Shown: one piece after another, positions 34,473 to 44,331 of the stretch
How positions within the stretch are numbered: position 1 is the stretch's first letter
Layout: the number at the start of each line of letters is the position of its first letter
DNA from: Micromonospora zingiberis
GTDB lineage: Bacteria; Actinomycetota; Actinomycetes; Mycobacteriales; Micromonosporaceae
DNA length: 64,000 nt
Assembly: GCF_004331455.1 (NCBI RefSeq)
Contig: NZ_SJJR01000005.1
Span: 1 to 64,000 of the forward strand
Direction of reading: 5' to 3'
Position numbers and translations under genes: made by a program
Notes under the pieces: generated by a model
The model's database searches: none
Seen by the model: the letters and a program-made list of their open reading frames with translations, nothing else
What the model was told of the DNA's origin: nothing

Positions 34473-35312
34473 ATGACTTCTGACAACGACCGCCGAAGCG
34501 GTCTGTTCGCGCGGTTGCGCGGGCGGCCCGTGGCGCGCAGCAGGGGCCGCCGCCGGCTGGGTGCCGCGGTCCGGCTGGTCGCCGCGCTGATGCTGGCCGG
34601 CGGCGCCTACACGCTTCTCGCCCCGAGCGCGTCGGCGCAGGACAATCCGCCGCTGAGCAGCGCCGCCGCCGACGGCAAGGCGCTGTTCGACGTGAGTTGT
34701 GTGACCTGTCACGGTCGCAACGCGCAGGGGGTCGAGGGGCGCGGGCCGAGCCTCATCGGCGTCGGCGCGGCCTCGGTCGAGTTCCAGGTCAGCACGGGCC
34801 GGATGCCGATGGCCCGGCAGGAGGCCCAGGCGGCCCGCAAGCCCAAGGTGTACACCGCCGACGAGATCGACCAGCTGGCCGCGTACATCCAGGAGTTGGG
34901 TGGCGGCCCGGTCGTGCCGGCCGGTGACAACCTGCACGCCGACGGCAACGTCGCGATCGGCGGCGAGCTGTACCGGATCAACTGCTCGCAGTGCCACGCG
35001 TTCAGCGGCGGCGGCGGTGCCCTCTCCTCCGGCAAGTACGCACCGAGCCTCGCGCCGGCCACCGACCGGCAGATCTACGCGGCCATGCTGAGTGGCCCGC
35101 AGAACATGCCGGTGTTCGGTGACAACCAGATCACGCCGGAGCAGAAGGCGGACATCATCGCCTACATCCAGCAGGGCCTGAAGCACGACGGCGACCCGGG
35201 TGGTTTGTTCAACCTGGGCCGCTACGGTCCCTCGACCGAGGGTGTGGCGATCTTCCTGTTCGGCATCGTCGCGCTGGTCTTCGCCACCCTGTGGATCGCA
35301 GGCAAGTCGTGA
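34473..35312 (+). CDS. qcrC: Diheme cytochrome c subunit of the bcc complex
   Basis: 279 residues. A basic N-terminus and a hydrophobic segment (33-55) form a signal or anchor, followed by two cytochrome c domains with CVTCH (76-80) and CSQCH (171-175), and a C-terminal transmembrane helix (FLFGIVALVFATLWIAG). The fused diheme cytochrome replaces soluble cytochrome c and carries electrons directly to CtaC in the supercomplex. It lies 71 bp after ctaE. Confidence 0.95.
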   Translation: MTSDNDRRSGLFARLRGRPVARSRGRRRLGAAVRLVAALMLAGGAYTLLAPSASAQDNPPLSSAAADGKALFDVSCVTCHGRNAQGVEGRGPSLIGVGAASVEFQVSTGRMPMARQEAQAARKPKVYTADEIDQLAAYIQELGGGPVVPAGDNLHADGNVAIGGELYRINCSQCHAFSGGGGALSSGKYAPSLAPATDRQIYAAMLSGPQNMPVFGDNQITPEQKADIIAYIQQGLKHDGDPGGLFNLGRYGPSTEGVAIFLFGIVALVFATLWIAGKS

Positions 35313-35382
35313 TCGAGTTGATCTCCCGAGTTAGTGCTGTGGTGCCGCCGTGTGGCGGCACCGTGCTGAGCGAGGTGGCGGC

Positions 35383-36456
35383 ATGAGCACCCACACGGCC
35401 CAACCGGGCCACGAGCAGGTCGACGTGAACGACCCCCGGCTGAGCCGGTTCGACATCGTCCGTGAGGGCGCCCGCCGGGACGACATCGAGATCGTCCACT
35501 ACGAGCCGCAGGTCGTGCCGGGCAGCAAGGCCGAGCGCCGGCTGGTCCGTACGGTGGCGGCGATGTTCCTGCTCACCGGGCTGGCGGCGACCGCCTTCCT
35601 GGTGGTCTACATCTGGTGGCCCTGGCAGTACGAGATGGGCCGGGGCGGTGACAAGTTCTACACCCCGCTGCTCGGCATCACCCTCGGCATCGCCCTGCTG
35701 AGCGTCGGCTTCGGCATCCTCACCTGGGGCAAGAAGCTGTTGCCCAAGGAGGTGTCGATCCAGGACCGGCACGAGGGCGTCTCGACCGAGGACCAGCGGA
35801 TCACCGGCGAGACCATGGCGTACATGGCCGAGGAGCTGGGCGTGAAGCGCCGGCCGCTGCTCGGCGTGTCGCTGCTGGCCGGTCTGGCGCCGGTCGGCGC
35901 GGTTGCCGCCGCGCCGTTGGTGGGTGGACTGATCTCCGACCCGCACAAGAACAACCAGCTGATGACCACCGGTTTCGCCCCGCGCGACGGCCAGAAGATC
36001 CGGCTGATCCGTGAGGACGGCCGGCCGATCCGGCCGGCGGACGTCAGCGCGGGTGGCCAGATCACCGTCTTCCCCGGTGTCGAGCACGGCGTGAGCAACC
36101 GGTACGCCGACTCGCCCACCCTGCTGATCCACCTGCGTGATGCCGACGCCGAGCAGTCGCGCCGCAACAACGAGCAGGTCGGCCACGGCAACTACATGTG
36201 GGGCAACTTCGCCGCCTACTCGAAGATCTGCACGCACGCCGGCTGCCCGGCGAGCCTGTACGAGCAGCAGACCAACCGGCTGCTCTGCCCGTGCCACCAG
36301 TCCCAGTTCCTGATCACCGACAACGCCAAGCCCATCTTCGGTCCGGCCAGCCGGCGGCTGCCGCAGCTGCCGATCGAGGTGGACGCGGAGGGCTACTTCG
36401 TGGCGACGTCCGACTACACCGAAACCGTCGGGCCCGACTTCTGGGAGCGGCCGTGA
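35383..36456 (+). CDS. qcrA: Rieske iron-sulfur subunit of the bcc complex
   Basis: 357 residues from the ATG at 35383. Three transmembrane helices (about 53-78, 93-117 and 158-184) instead of the usual one, an actinobacterial trait, precede the Rieske domain. Cluster ligands are C283-T-H285 with C288, and C302-P-C304-H305. Its stop overlaps the qcrB GTG (GTGA). It shuttles electrons from menaquinol to cytochrome c1 hemes. Confidence 0.95.
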   Translation: MSTHTAQPGHEQVDVNDPRLSRFDIVREGARRDDIEIVHYEPQVVPGSKAERRLVRTVAAMFLLTGLAATAFLVVYIWWPWQYEMGRGGDKFYTPLLGITLGIALLSVGFGILTWGKKLLPKEVSIQDRHEGVSTEDQRITGETMAYMAEELGVKRRPLLGVSLLAGLAPVGAVAAAPLVGGLISDPHKNNQLMTTGFAPRDGQKIRLIREDGRPIRPADVSAGGQITVFPGVEHGVSNRYADSPTLLIHLRDADAEQSRRNNEQVGHGNYMWGNFAAYSKICTHAGCPASLYEQQTNRLLCPCHQSQFLITDNAKPIFGPASRRLPQLPIEVDAEGYFVATSDYTETVGPDFWERP

Positions 36457-38060
36457 AGCGGCGAAAGTTTGACATGGCAGCGGCGCCGGGCAAAACCGGC
36501 CGGGCGGTCGACGAGCGCTTTCAGGTGGCGACGCCCCTGCGTCAGCTGCTGAACAAGGTCTTCCCGGACCACTGGTCCTTCCTGCTCGGCGAGATCGCGC
36601 TCTTCTCGTTCATCGTCCTGCTGTTGACCGGTGTGTTCCTGACGTTCTTCTTCGAGCCGGCGATGACCGAGGTCATCTACAACGGCAGCTACGCCCCGCT
36701 GCGGGGCACGCCGATGTCGGCTGCGTACGCGTCGACCCTCGACATCTCGTTCGATGTCCGGGGCGGCCTGATCATGCGGCAGATGCACCACTGGGCGGCG
36801 CTGCTGTTCGTCGGCTCGATCATCGTGCACATGCTGCGCGTCTTCTTCACCGGCGCCTTCCGCAAGCCGCGGGAGACGAACTGGGTGATCGGCGTCCTGC
36901 TGTTCTGGCTGGGCGTGGTCGAGGGGTTCGCGGGCTACGGCCTGCCGGACGACGGCCTTTCCGGCACCGGCCTGCGCATCGCCTCGGCCCTGATGATGTC
37001 GATTCCAGTGGTCGGCACCTGGGTCACCGCGGCGATCTTCGGTGGCGACTTCCCTGGCACGATCATCGTCACCCGGTTGTACATCGCCCACGTACTGCTG
37101 CTGCCCGGCATCCTGCTCGCGCTGATCGCCGTCCACGTCGGTCTGGTCTTCAAGCAGAAGCACACCCAGTGGCCCGGCCCGGGGCGGACCAACAGCAACG
37201 TGGTCGGCGAGCGGATGTTCCCCCGGTACGCGATCAAGCAGGGCGGCTTCTTCATGGTCGTCTTCGGAATGATCGCCCTGATGGGAGGCCTCTTCCAGAT
37301 CAACCCGATCTGGCTGTTCGGCCCCTATGAGGCATGGGTGGTGTCGGCCGCCAGCCAGCCCGACTTCTACATGATGTTCCTGGACGGCTCGACCCGTCTG
37401 ATGCCCGACTGGGAGATCTACATACCCATCGGCGACGGGTACGTCATACCACCGATCTTCTGGCCAACGGTGGTGCTGCCCGGCATCATGACAGTGCTGG
37501 TACTGGCCTATCCGTTCATCGAAGCCCGGCGTCTCAAGGACACCCGGCGGCACAACCTGCTCCAGCGGCCGCGCGACGTTCCGGGTCGCACCGCCGTCGG
37601 TGCGATGGCCATCGCCTTCTTCATGGTGCTCACGCTCTCCGGGTCGAACGACGTCATCGCGGACAAGTTCCACATCAGCCTGAACGCGATGACCTGGGCT
37701 GGCCGGATCGGGCTGCTGGTCGTGCCGCCGGTGGCGTACTACATCACCTACCGGCTCTGTCTCGGTCTGCAGCAGCACGACCGGGAGGTGCTCGCCCACG
37801 GCGTGGAGACCGGCATCATCCGGCGGCTGCCGGACGGCCGGTTCGTCGAGGTGCACCAGCCGCTCGGCTCGGGTGACGGGCACGGTGAGCTGCCGTACGC
37901 CGGTTGGGTCGTGCCGAAGAAGATGAACCGGCTCGGGGCCCTGGGCCCGGCCATCCGGGGCTTCTTCTACCCGATCGAGAAGCCGGCCGAGGCGCCGGTC
38001 TCGCCGGGGCACCCGGAAGTCGAGTCCCGTACGGAACAGGAGATCGGCAGCGGTCGGTAA
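36453..38060 (+). CDS. qcrB: Cytochrome b subunit of the bcc complex
   Basis: 535 residues from the GTG at 36453, translationally coupled to qcrA. Eight-helix cytochrome b with the first heme-His helix in [27 protein letters not shown], the second in [21 protein letters not shown], and the Qo-site region [12 protein letters not shown]. The PEWY-type loop is replaced as in other actinobacteria. A 100-residue hydrophilic C-terminal extension follows the last helix, a known actinobacterial feature. Target region for Q203-type inhibitors in mycobacteria. Confidence 0.95.
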   Translation: MKRRKFDMAAAPGKTGRAVDERFQVATPLRQLLNKVFPDHWSFLLGEIALFSFIVLLLTGVFLTFFFEPAMTEVIYNGSYAPLRGTPMSAAYASTLDISFDVRGGLIMRQMHHWAALLFVGSIIVHMLRVFFTGAFRKPRETNWVIGVLLFWLGVVEGFAGYGLPDDGLSGTGLRIASALMMSIPVVGTWVTAAIFGGDFPGTIIVTRLYIAHVLLLPGILLALIAVHVGLVFKQKHTQWPGPGRTNSNVVGERMFPRYAIKQGGFFMVVFGMIALMGGLFQINPIWLFGPYEAWVVSAASQPDFYMMFLDGSTRLMPDWEIYIPIGDGYVIPPIFWPTVVLPGIMTVLVLAYPFIEARRLKDTRRHNLLQRPRDVPGRTAVGAMAIAFFMVLTLSGSNDVIADKFHISLNAMTWAGRIGLLVVPPVAYYITYRLCLGLQQHDREVLAHGVETGIIRRLPDGRFVEVHQPLGSGDGHGELPYAGWVVPKKMNRLGALGPAIRGFFYPIEKPAEAPVSPGHPEVESRTEQEIGSGR

Positions 38061-38078
38061 CGACCAGCGACGAACGAC

Positions 38079-38121
38079 CGAGCAGGCCCGCTGAACCCCT
38101 GAGGTTCGGCGGGCCTGCTCG
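38079..38121. terminator. Bidirectional terminator between qcrB and the biosynthetic operon
   Basis: CGAGCAGGCCCGC-T-GAACC pairs with GGTTC-G-GCGGGCCTGCTCG around CCTGA, a long stem interrupted by one mismatch. It separates the rightward respiratory operon from the leftward P450 operon, whose last stop is at 38135. Confidence 0.82.
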
Positions 38122-38134
38122 TTGCGCCCGGTCC

Positions 38135-39502
38135 TCAGTCGACCGGGCGGATGCGGCACCGGACCGGACCGGTCGGGCGCAGGGCGGTGCCGATGGTGAG
38201 CTGCACATCGGGATCCGGGTCCGACACCTCGTACGAGCGCAGGATCAGGCCCAGCATGACGGCCGCCTCCAAGGTCGCGAAGTGCTGTCCGATGCAGGAG
38301 GCCGGTCCGCCGCCGAAGGGAAACCAGGCGTACCGGTGGCGGCCGGCGGAGCGGGCCGGCGAGAACCGTTCCGGGTCGAACCGCTCGGGCACCGCCCAGA
38401 ATTCGGGGTGCCGGTGGGTCACCCAGGGGCTGACCGTGATGTCCACCCCGGCCGGGATGGTGTGGCCACTCACCACGTCCTCGGCCTTCGAGTTGCGTCC
38501 CAGTACGGGCACCGGGGGGTACAGCCGCATCGCCTCCTTGAGGACCATCGTGATGTATTCCAGCCGGTCGGCATCCTCTGCGGTCACCACATCGCCGGTG
38601 AGCACCGCCCTCGCCTCGGCGCGGCACCGTTGCTGCATCTCCGGGTGCTCGGCGAGGCAGCGCAGGGCGAAGGCGAGCGCGATCGCGGTCGTCTCGTAGC
38701 CGGCGAGCAGGAAGATCAGCACCTGGTCGCGGATCTCCTCGTCACTGAGCCGGTCGGCGCCGTCCCGGGCACCCACCAGCAGGCCCAGCAGATCCTGCTG
38801 CGCGCCGTCCCGGCGCCCGTCGATCAGCGTCGCGCAGACCCGGTGAAGGTCCTGCCGGGCCTGGTCGGCCCGCCGGTTGGCGGGGGTGGGCCAATGCCTC
38901 GGCAGGCGTACCGGCGACAGGGCCCGGCCCAACAGGTACTCGCTCAGCAGCGGGAACGCGTAGGCGACCACGTCGACAGCGGAGTTGGCGTCCCCGCCGA
39001 ACAGCACTCGGGTCACCGCCCGCAGGGTCAGCGCGGTCATGTCCGCGTGCAGGTCGACCACGGCCGGGCCCGCCGCGCTGGCCCGCTGCCAGGCCGCCAG
39101 CGTCACCTCGGTTTCCCTGGTGAAGGTGGCCGCGTAACTGTTCACGTACCGCGGCGTGAACAGGGGCTGGCAGAACCGTCGCTGACGGACCCAGTCCTCG
39201 TCCTGACTGTTGACCAGCCCGACCCCGATCACGTCACGGGTCTCGGTGTAGAAGAACGAGTCCTTGCGGTAGTTGCGGCTGTTCGAGGCGAGGACTCGCT
39301 GCGCCCCATCGGGGTGGAAGACCCCGTGCAGGACCACCCGGAAGCCGGGTGGTCCGGCGGCGATCCGGACCACGTCACCACCGTCCCGCAGCGCGCGAAG
39401 GTAGGTGCCGAGAACGTCCCGGTGCAGGTCCAGCGCGGAGCCCAGCAGCGGGTTGCCCGGCAGCATGGGCGCGGGCGGGTACGACGTCTTCTGCTCAGTC
39501 AT
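38135..39502 (-). CDS. Cytochrome P450 (long, class-II-like sequence type)
   Basis: 455 residues from the ATG at 39502. Diagnostic motifs: I-helix LLAGYETTAIAL, K-helix EAMRLYPPVPVLGR (ExxR), PERFDPERFSP and the heme-binding FPFGGGPASCIGQHFA with proximal Cys at about 403. The sequence type (PPGFRVV, QRRFCQPLF, F-P-F-GGG heme loop) resembles long-chain or terpenoid-oxidising CYP families more than typical bacterial CYP105/107. Last gene of the operon. Its start overlaps the ferredoxin gene by 8 bp, so the ferredoxin is a likely electron donor. Substrate inferred to be the pathway terpenoid. Confidence 0.92.
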   Translation of the reverse strand: MTEQKTSYPPAPMLPGNPLLGSALDLHRDVLGTYLRALRDGGDVVRIAAGPPGFRVVLHGVFHPDGAQRVLASNSRNYRKDSFFYTETRDVIGVGLVNSQDEDWVRQRRFCQPLFTPRYVNSYAATFTRETEVTLAAWQRASAAGPAVVDLHADMTALTLRAVTRVLFGGDANSAVDVVAYAFPLLSEYLLGRALSPVRLPRHWPTPANRRADQARQDLHRVCATLIDGRRDGAQQDLLGLLVGARDGADRLSDEEIRDQVLIFLLAGYETTAIALAFALRCLAEHPEMQQRCRAEARAVLTGDVVTAEDADRLEYITMVLKEAMRLYPPVPVLGRNSKAEDVVSGHTIPAGVDITVSPWVTHRHPEFWAVPERFDPERFSPARSAGRHRYAWFPFGGGPASCIGQHFATLEAAVMLGLILRSYEVSDPDPDVQLTIGTALRPTGPVRCRIRPVD

Positions 39503-39764
39503 CGGCGTGCTCCTGCACCGGGGCCACAAGTGCCCCGGTGAGTTGGTCTCGCAGGGTTATCGCGCCGACCGGGCAGCCGTCGGCGACGAGGAGAAGCAGT
39601 TCGGTCGGCTCGGCCACCGGCCGCACCGGCCGCGACTTGATGCCGTCCGGGCGGAAGTGGCTGGCGGCACTGCCGTAACAGAACCCCGATCCGATGCAGA
39701 CCCGGCGGTCCACCCGGACGCGCCAGCGTCCGTTCCGACCGCCGGTGTCTTTTCCGTCCGTCAC
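39495..39764 (-). CDS. Small ferredoxin of the P450-partner type
   Basis: 89 residues. CIGSGFC gives the C-x5-C spacing and DGCPVGAI the distal Cys-Pro of actinobacterial [3Fe-4S]-type ferredoxins that feed P450s. It lies between two P450 genes with ATGA and 8-bp overlaps, so it is made with them. It is the only ferredoxin among five P450s, and no ferredoxin reductase gene is present in the window, so a housekeeping reductase must serve. Confidence 0.88.
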   Translation of the reverse strand: MTDGKDTGGRNGRWRVRVDRRVCIGSGFCYGSAASHFRPDGIKSRPVRPVAEPTELLLLVADGCPVGAITLRDQLTGALVAPVQEHADD

Positions 39765-40975
39765 CAGGTCACCGGCAGCGCTTCGACGCCCCGGGTGAGC
39801 CGGCCGACCCGGAACGGCACCTCGGACGCGGGGACCGCCAACCGCAGTCCGGGCAGCCGGTCCATCAGCACGGTCAGTGCCACCGAGAGCTCCATCCGGG
39901 CCAGTTGCGCGCCGAGGCAGTGGTGCGGCCCGTGCAGGAAACCGAGGTGCGGGTTCGGCGTCCGGCGGAAGTCCAACTCGTCCGGGCGATCGAACACCGT
40001 CTCGTCGCGGTTCGCCGAGTCCGCCTGCGCGAACACCACCTCGCCGGCGGCGATCCGTCGGCCGCTCAACTCGACGTCCTCCGTCGCCATCCGGGGAAAG
40101 CCGGACGAGGCACCGAGCGGAATGAACCGGAGGAGTTCCTCGATGGCACCGGGCAGCAGACTCCGGTCGGCCTTGAGCGCCGCGAAGTGCTCGGGGTGGG
40201 TGAGCAGGGCGAAGACGATGTTGCCGATCTGGTCGGCGGCCGTCTCGTAGCCCGCCACGAAGAGGGTGAGCGCGAGCACCACAAGTTCTCGCTCACTGAG
40301 CCGGTCTCCCTCGTCGCGGGCAGCGATGAGTGCGGAGATCAGGTCGTCGCCCGGCGCGGCCCGGCGGCTGTCGATGAGGCGCTGCATGAAGCCTTCGAGC
40401 ATGCCGCGCGCGGCCCGCATCTCCGCCTCGCTCATCCCACTGACCGGTGGGGCGGCGCTGATCCAGGCGCGGAAGGCGGCCTGTTCGGCGGGGGGTACGC
40501 CGAGCATCTCGCAGATGACCAGCAGTGGCAGCGGTACGGCGAAGGACTCGACGAGGTTGCCCGGCTGCGCACCGGCGGTCAACTCGTCGACGAGCCGGTC
40601 GGCCAGCTGCTCCGCGCGGGGCCGCAGGTCGGCCACTCGGCGTGAGGTGAACGCCTTGGCGACGAGTCCGCGCAGTCGGGTGTGCTCCGGCGGGTCCATG
40701 TCGATCAGGACCGGGTCGTCGTCGAAGAGGGTGGACCGGATGTCGGGCATCACCCGGGGAATGTCCCTGCCGATCGTGGCCGCCCGACTGAACCGAGGAT
40801 CGCTCAACACCGTCCGGTTGTCGGCGTGGGTGACCGCCAGCCAACCCTCGCCGCCGTACGGCAGGCGTACCCGGACCGGTCCGCCGGCCTTGCGCAGGTC
40901 GGCGTAGCGCGGATCCAGCTCCAGTTGGTACACCGGGTCGAAGGGGTACTCGATCGCTTCCTGCGTCAGGGTCAT
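39761..40975 (-). CDS. Cytochrome P450 (class I bacterial type)
   Basis: 404 residues, the usual bacterial length. I-helix FVAGYETAADQIG, K-helix EELLRF (ExxR) and heme motif LHGPHHCLGAQLAR with Cys at 353. The heme loop has Leu where the second consensus residue is usually Gly (FGxGxHxCxG), a mild deviation. The substrate-recognition N-terminus is ordinary (YPFDPVYQLELDPRY). Coupled by ATGA overlaps to the ferredoxin downstream and the next P450 upstream. Confidence 0.92.
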   Translation of the reverse strand: MTLTQEAIEYPFDPVYQLELDPRYADLRKAGGPVRVRLPYGGEGWLAVTHADNRTVLSDPRFSRAATIGRDIPRVMPDIRSTLFDDDPVLIDMDPPEHTRLRGLVAKAFTSRRVADLRPRAEQLADRLVDELTAGAQPGNLVESFAVPLPLLVICEMLGVPPAEQAAFRAWISAAPPVSGMSEAEMRAARGMLEGFMQRLIDSRRAAPGDDLISALIAARDEGDRLSERELVVLALTLFVAGYETAADQIGNIVFALLTHPEHFAALKADRSLLPGAIEELLRFIPLGASSGFPRMATEDVELSGRRIAAGEVVFAQADSANRDETVFDRPDELDFRRTPNPHLGFLHGPHHCLGAQLARMELSVALTVLMDRLPGLRLAVPASEVPFRVGRLTRGVEALPVTW

Positions 40976-42390
40976 CGCTTCTTCTCCTGCTCGGGTGGGA
41001 TCGCACGGGTGTTCTCGGTGTCCGGAGGGATTGCGCCGGCTCCGGAATCGGCATGCGTGGCGACGATCCGAACGGACATGCCGTCGCGCGGGTAGACGGC
41101 GGTCATCCCGGCCGGGCGCGCCTGCGGTACGCAGAGCCGCAGCTCGAACAGCCGGGCCAACTGCGCAAGGGTCACCACGAGTTCGCCGGTGGCCAGGGCG
41201 GACCCGATGCAGCGGCGGGGTCCGGCGCCGAACGGGATGTAGTCGAAGGTGCCGACCTCGTCGTACGCGGGATCAGACCGGTCCCACCGTTGCGGTCGGA
41301 ACCGCATCGGGTCCGACCAGACCCGAGGATCGGTATGCGCGACGTACTCGCTGAACACCACGGTGCTGCCGGCCGGTATGCGGTGGCCGGCGAATTCCAG
41401 CTCGGCGGTGCAACCGCGGGCACCCACCACGGCCGGCGGGTGCAGCCGCAGCGTTTCGTCCACCACCCAACGGGTGTACCGGAGGCGGCGGGCCTGCGCC
41501 GCGGTGAGCGGGCCGGCGCCGACCACCTCGGCGACCTCGGCGCGGATCCGACTCCACACCGCGTCGTGGCTGAGCGCCGCATGCACGGCCCAGGCCAGCG
41601 CCGCGCTCGTGGTGTCGAAGCTGGCGACGACGAGACTGACCACCGCGTCCCGCAGGCCGCGATCGTCGAGCCCGTACGCGCCGTTGGCGGCGAGCAGCAT
41701 GCTGAGCAGGTCGTCCGGCGGTTCGGTGCGGTGCCGCCGGTCGGCCACCTCCGCGGCGATCCGGGCGTCCACCCGCGCCAGCCCGGCCCGAGCCCGCCTG
41801 CGCCGTGGGCTCGGCACCGCCCAGGTGAGCAACTGCGCGGGAAGGGAGGCGTTGAGTACGTCGAGAGCGGGTTGCAGATCCCGGCCGATCGGCTCGGAGT
41901 CCGCCGCCAGGCCGGTGCCGAAGAGCGCCTCCACGACGGTGCCGCGGATCACCGAGCGGAACTCCCGGTAGACGTCGATCTCCTGCCCGACCCGCCAACC
42001 GGCGACCAGTTCCCCGACGTTGCGGATCATTATGGACAGGTAGTCCTCGACCCGGCGGCCGGTGAACGCCGGCTGGGTCACCGCCCGGCGGCCGTCATGA
42101 CCGGGGCCGTCACTTACCAGCAGTGCGGTGTCGCCGGAGACCGGCAGCAGGGACTGATAACCACCGCGCCAGGTCAGCACGCCCGAGTTGCGGAAGACGA
42201 ACTCGTTTGCCGCCGCGCCGAGCAGGAACACCGCACCGGCGGCGCCCCGCCCGCCCACGAAACAGACATCGCCGTACCGCTGCCGGAGTCGTAACAGCGC
42301 TCCGGGGGCGTCGTCGGCGAAGTCCCGGTAGAAGCGGATGGTTTCGCGGATCCCCCGGGGACCAGGGCGGCGCGTGCCGGGCATGGTCAC
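40972..42390 (-). CDS. Cytochrome P450
   Basis: 472 residues. I-helix VVASFDTTSAAL, K-helix DETLRLHPPAVVGARG and heme motif IPFGAGPRRCIGSALA with Cys at 394. The hydrophobic N-terminal part (AVFLLGAAANEFVF) is not a membrane anchor. The C-terminus is extended with a polar tail holding a near repeat (AIPPDTENTR, AIPPEQEKKR). Like the first and fourth P450s it is of the eukaryote-like sequence type. Start and stop overlap neighbours by 4 bp. Confidence 0.9.
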   Translation of the reverse strand: MTMPGTRRPGPRGIRETIRFYRDFADDAPGALLRLRQRYGDVCFVGGRGAAGAVFLLGAAANEFVFRNSGVLTWRGGYQSLLPVSGDTALLVSDGPGHDGRRAVTQPAFTGRRVEDYLSIMIRNVGELVAGWRVGQEIDVYREFRSVIRGTVVEALFGTGLAADSEPIGRDLQPALDVLNASLPAQLLTWAVPSPRRRRARAGLARVDARIAAEVADRRHRTEPPDDLLSMLLAANGAYGLDDRGLRDAVVSLVVASFDTTSAALAWAVHAALSHDAVWSRIRAEVAEVVGAGPLTAAQARRLRYTRWVVDETLRLHPPAVVGARGCTAELEFAGHRIPAGSTVVFSEYVAHTDPRVWSDPMRFRPQRWDRSDPAYDEVGTFDYIPFGAGPRRCIGSALATGELVVTLAQLARLFELRLCVPQARPAGMTAVYPRDGMSVRIVATHADSGAGAIPPDTENTRAIPPEQEKKR

Positions 42391-43697
42391 TCCGCTGCCC
42401 GGTCGCGTGGCCGGTAGCAGACCCGGGCGCCGCGCGAGGGCACGATCACCACATGCCGGGGACGTGGCTTGTCCCGGGGACCGGGGGCCGGGCGCAGCTC
42501 ACCCGCCGCCATCACGGTGGCCAGCGTCAGGCGCATCTCGTACAGCGCGAAATCGGCGCCGAGACAACGGCGGGTCCCGCCACCGAAGGGAAACCACGGG
42601 GGTTGCTGGCCCTTGCCGAGCCACCGCTCGGGCCGGAAATCGTCCGGCTCCGGGTAGTGCTCCGCGCTGCGGTGCACCATCCCGATCGACGGAGTCACCA
42701 TCGTGCCGGCCGGCAGCCGGTATCCGCCGATGACCACCGGGGCGGTCAACCGCCGCGGCGACACCTCGTAGAAGATCGGCCGGATCCGCAGGCTCTCCCG
42801 GACCACCGCCTCGACGTACTCCTCGTCACCGGCGTCGACCCGTTCGGTCAACGTCCTGGTCAGCCCCGCGGTGTTGACCACGCATTCGAAGGTCCAGGCC
42901 AACGCCGTCGACGTGGTCTCGTAGCCGGCGATGAGCAGCGTCACGAGGTGGTCCCGGATCATGGCGTCGGTGAGTTCGTCGCCGGAGGTACGCAGCAGCA
43001 CGCTCAGCACGTCCGGACGGTCCGCCGACTGGTCCCGGCGGTGGGCGCGTACCTCCTCGTGCAGCAGTTCCTCCAACCGGGCGAACATCCGTCGGTGTCG
43101 CCGCCACGGTCCGTAGAGTCCCAGGACCGGCCAGCGCCAGCCCAACATCTCGGCCACCCCCATCTCCAGCACCTCGGCCAGGATCCGGCGCAACTCCGCC
43201 TGTCGGGTGGGATCCTGACTGCCGAGCACGGAGCGGATGATCACGTCGATGGTGATCTCGCGGATTCGGGGATGCAGGGCGAACGGGCGGTCGATCGGCC
43301 AGCGCCGCATGTTGTCCCGTACCACCGCCACGATCTCGTCGTGGTGGGAGCGCATGGTCTCGCCCCGGAAGGGGCGCATCATCGGCCGCCGCTGCCGATG
43401 GTGTTCCTCCTCGTCGAGGCGGAGCAGCGAATGGTCGCCGAGCATCGGGCCGAGCGCCGCGGCGATGCCCTCACCCGCGTGGAAGACCTTCGGGTCACCC
43501 TTGAACACCGCCCGGATGTCGGCGGGTTCGGTGATGTCCACCCGTACGCCGTAGGGGTAGGCGCGCAGCGTGAACAGCGAGCCGTAGCGCTGGCGGCAGT
43601 GGTTCAGGAAACGCTCGGGGTGCCGCCAGAGCAGGTACGTCTGTAGCGCCGCCGGCAGTCTCGGGCCCGGCGGAAGAGTGGTCACGGGCGTCGTCAC
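42387..43697 (-). CDS. Cytochrome P450
   Basis: 436 residues from the GTG at 43697. I-helix LLIAGYETTSTALAW, K-helix VRESLRIRPIFYEVSPR, and heme motif FPFGGGTRRCLGADFA with Cys at 378. It resembles carotenoid or terpenoid CYP110/CYP4-like enzymes in the HHRQRRPMMRPFRG region. The GTG sits only about 2 bp after GAGGAGG, closer than ideal; a GTG at 43718 overlapping the preceding gene is the alternative. Confidence 0.9.
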   Translation of the reverse strand: MTTPVTTLPPGPRLPAALQTYLLWRHPERFLNHCRQRYGSLFTLRAYPYGVRVDITEPADIRAVFKGDPKVFHAGEGIAAALGPMLGDHSLLRLDEEEHHRQRRPMMRPFRGETMRSHHDEIVAVVRDNMRRWPIDRPFALHPRIREITIDVIIRSVLGSQDPTRQAELRRILAEVLEMGVAEMLGWRWPVLGLYGPWRRHRRMFARLEELLHEEVRAHRRDQSADRPDVLSVLLRTSGDELTDAMIRDHLVTLLIAGYETTSTALAWTFECVVNTAGLTRTLTERVDAGDEEYVEAVVRESLRIRPIFYEVSPRRLTAPVVIGGYRLPAGTMVTPSIGMVHRSAEHYPEPDDFRPERWLGKGQQPPWFPFGGGTRRCLGADFALYEMRLTLATVMAAGELRPAPGPRDKPRPRHVVIVPSRGARVCYRPRDRAAE

Positions 43698-43707
43698 GTC
43701 GTCCTCC

Positions 43708-44331
43708 TCACTCGTCACCGAAGCGCGCCGCAGCCTGCCGGTAGAGCTGCACGAAGTAGGGGTCGGGCACGGCACCGTCGCGGTAGCGGTCGCCGAAGCG
43801 GTTCCGGTAGGCGGCGAAGCAGTCCGGGTCGTCGGCAAGGAACAGCACGTCGTGCAGGGCCATGTGGCGCAGCGCGAGCATCGGAATCGGCGCCTGGGAC
43901 ACCGGGAACGACGGGTTGCGCGCGGCCGGCTCGGCGCAGTCCTGATGGAACTGACCGAGCATCAGCCCCGCCTCGGCCAACTCCCGCTTGACCGCTGCCT
44001 GGGCGTCGTCCAGTGCCAGGGCGTGCCTGCGGTCCAGCTCCGGCAGGACCGTGACCAGCGCGTGGAGCAACCTGTTGCGGTGCGGCCAGTGCCTCGCCTG
44101 GAAGGTGGCGATCATGTCCCGGATCAGGGCGTCGACGGCGGCGGGCGCCAGGACGGGGCCGGTGCGCCGAATCTCCACCACGAGTGTCCCGGCCCGCATC
44201 GCCGACTCCACGAACGGACACACGGCGCCGTCCCGGCCGACACCGGCGTGATCCCGGGCGAGGTACTCCCGGCACCAGTCCAGCGCCGCCTGCCGGACAG
44301 CAGCGTCATCGTCGACAACCAGAGACCTCAC
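43708..44331 (-). CDS. Small conserved protein with CPF motif, unknown function
   Basis: 207 residues from the GTG at 44331, which forms a GTGA overlap with the methyltransferase stop. Conserved-looking blocks are AVCPFVESAMRAGTL (C38-P-F), a helical middle, and FHQDCAEPAARNPSF followed by PIPMLALRHMALHDVLFL near the C-terminus. I associate this pattern with proteins annotated DUF6875, with low certainty. Two cysteines and two histidines are candidates for metal binding. No other function can be read. Its place inside the operon implies a biosynthetic or accessory role. Confidence 0.8.
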   Translation of the reverse strand: MRSLVVDDDAAVRQAALDWCREYLARDHAGVGRDGAVCPFVESAMRAGTLVVEIRRTGPVLAPAAVDALIRDMIATFQARHWPHRNRLLHALVTVLPELDRRHALALDDAQAAVKRELAEAGLMLGQFHQDCAEPAARNPSFPVSQAPIPMLALRHMALHDVLFLADDPDCFAAYRNRFGDRYRDGAVPDPYFVQLYRQAAARFGDE

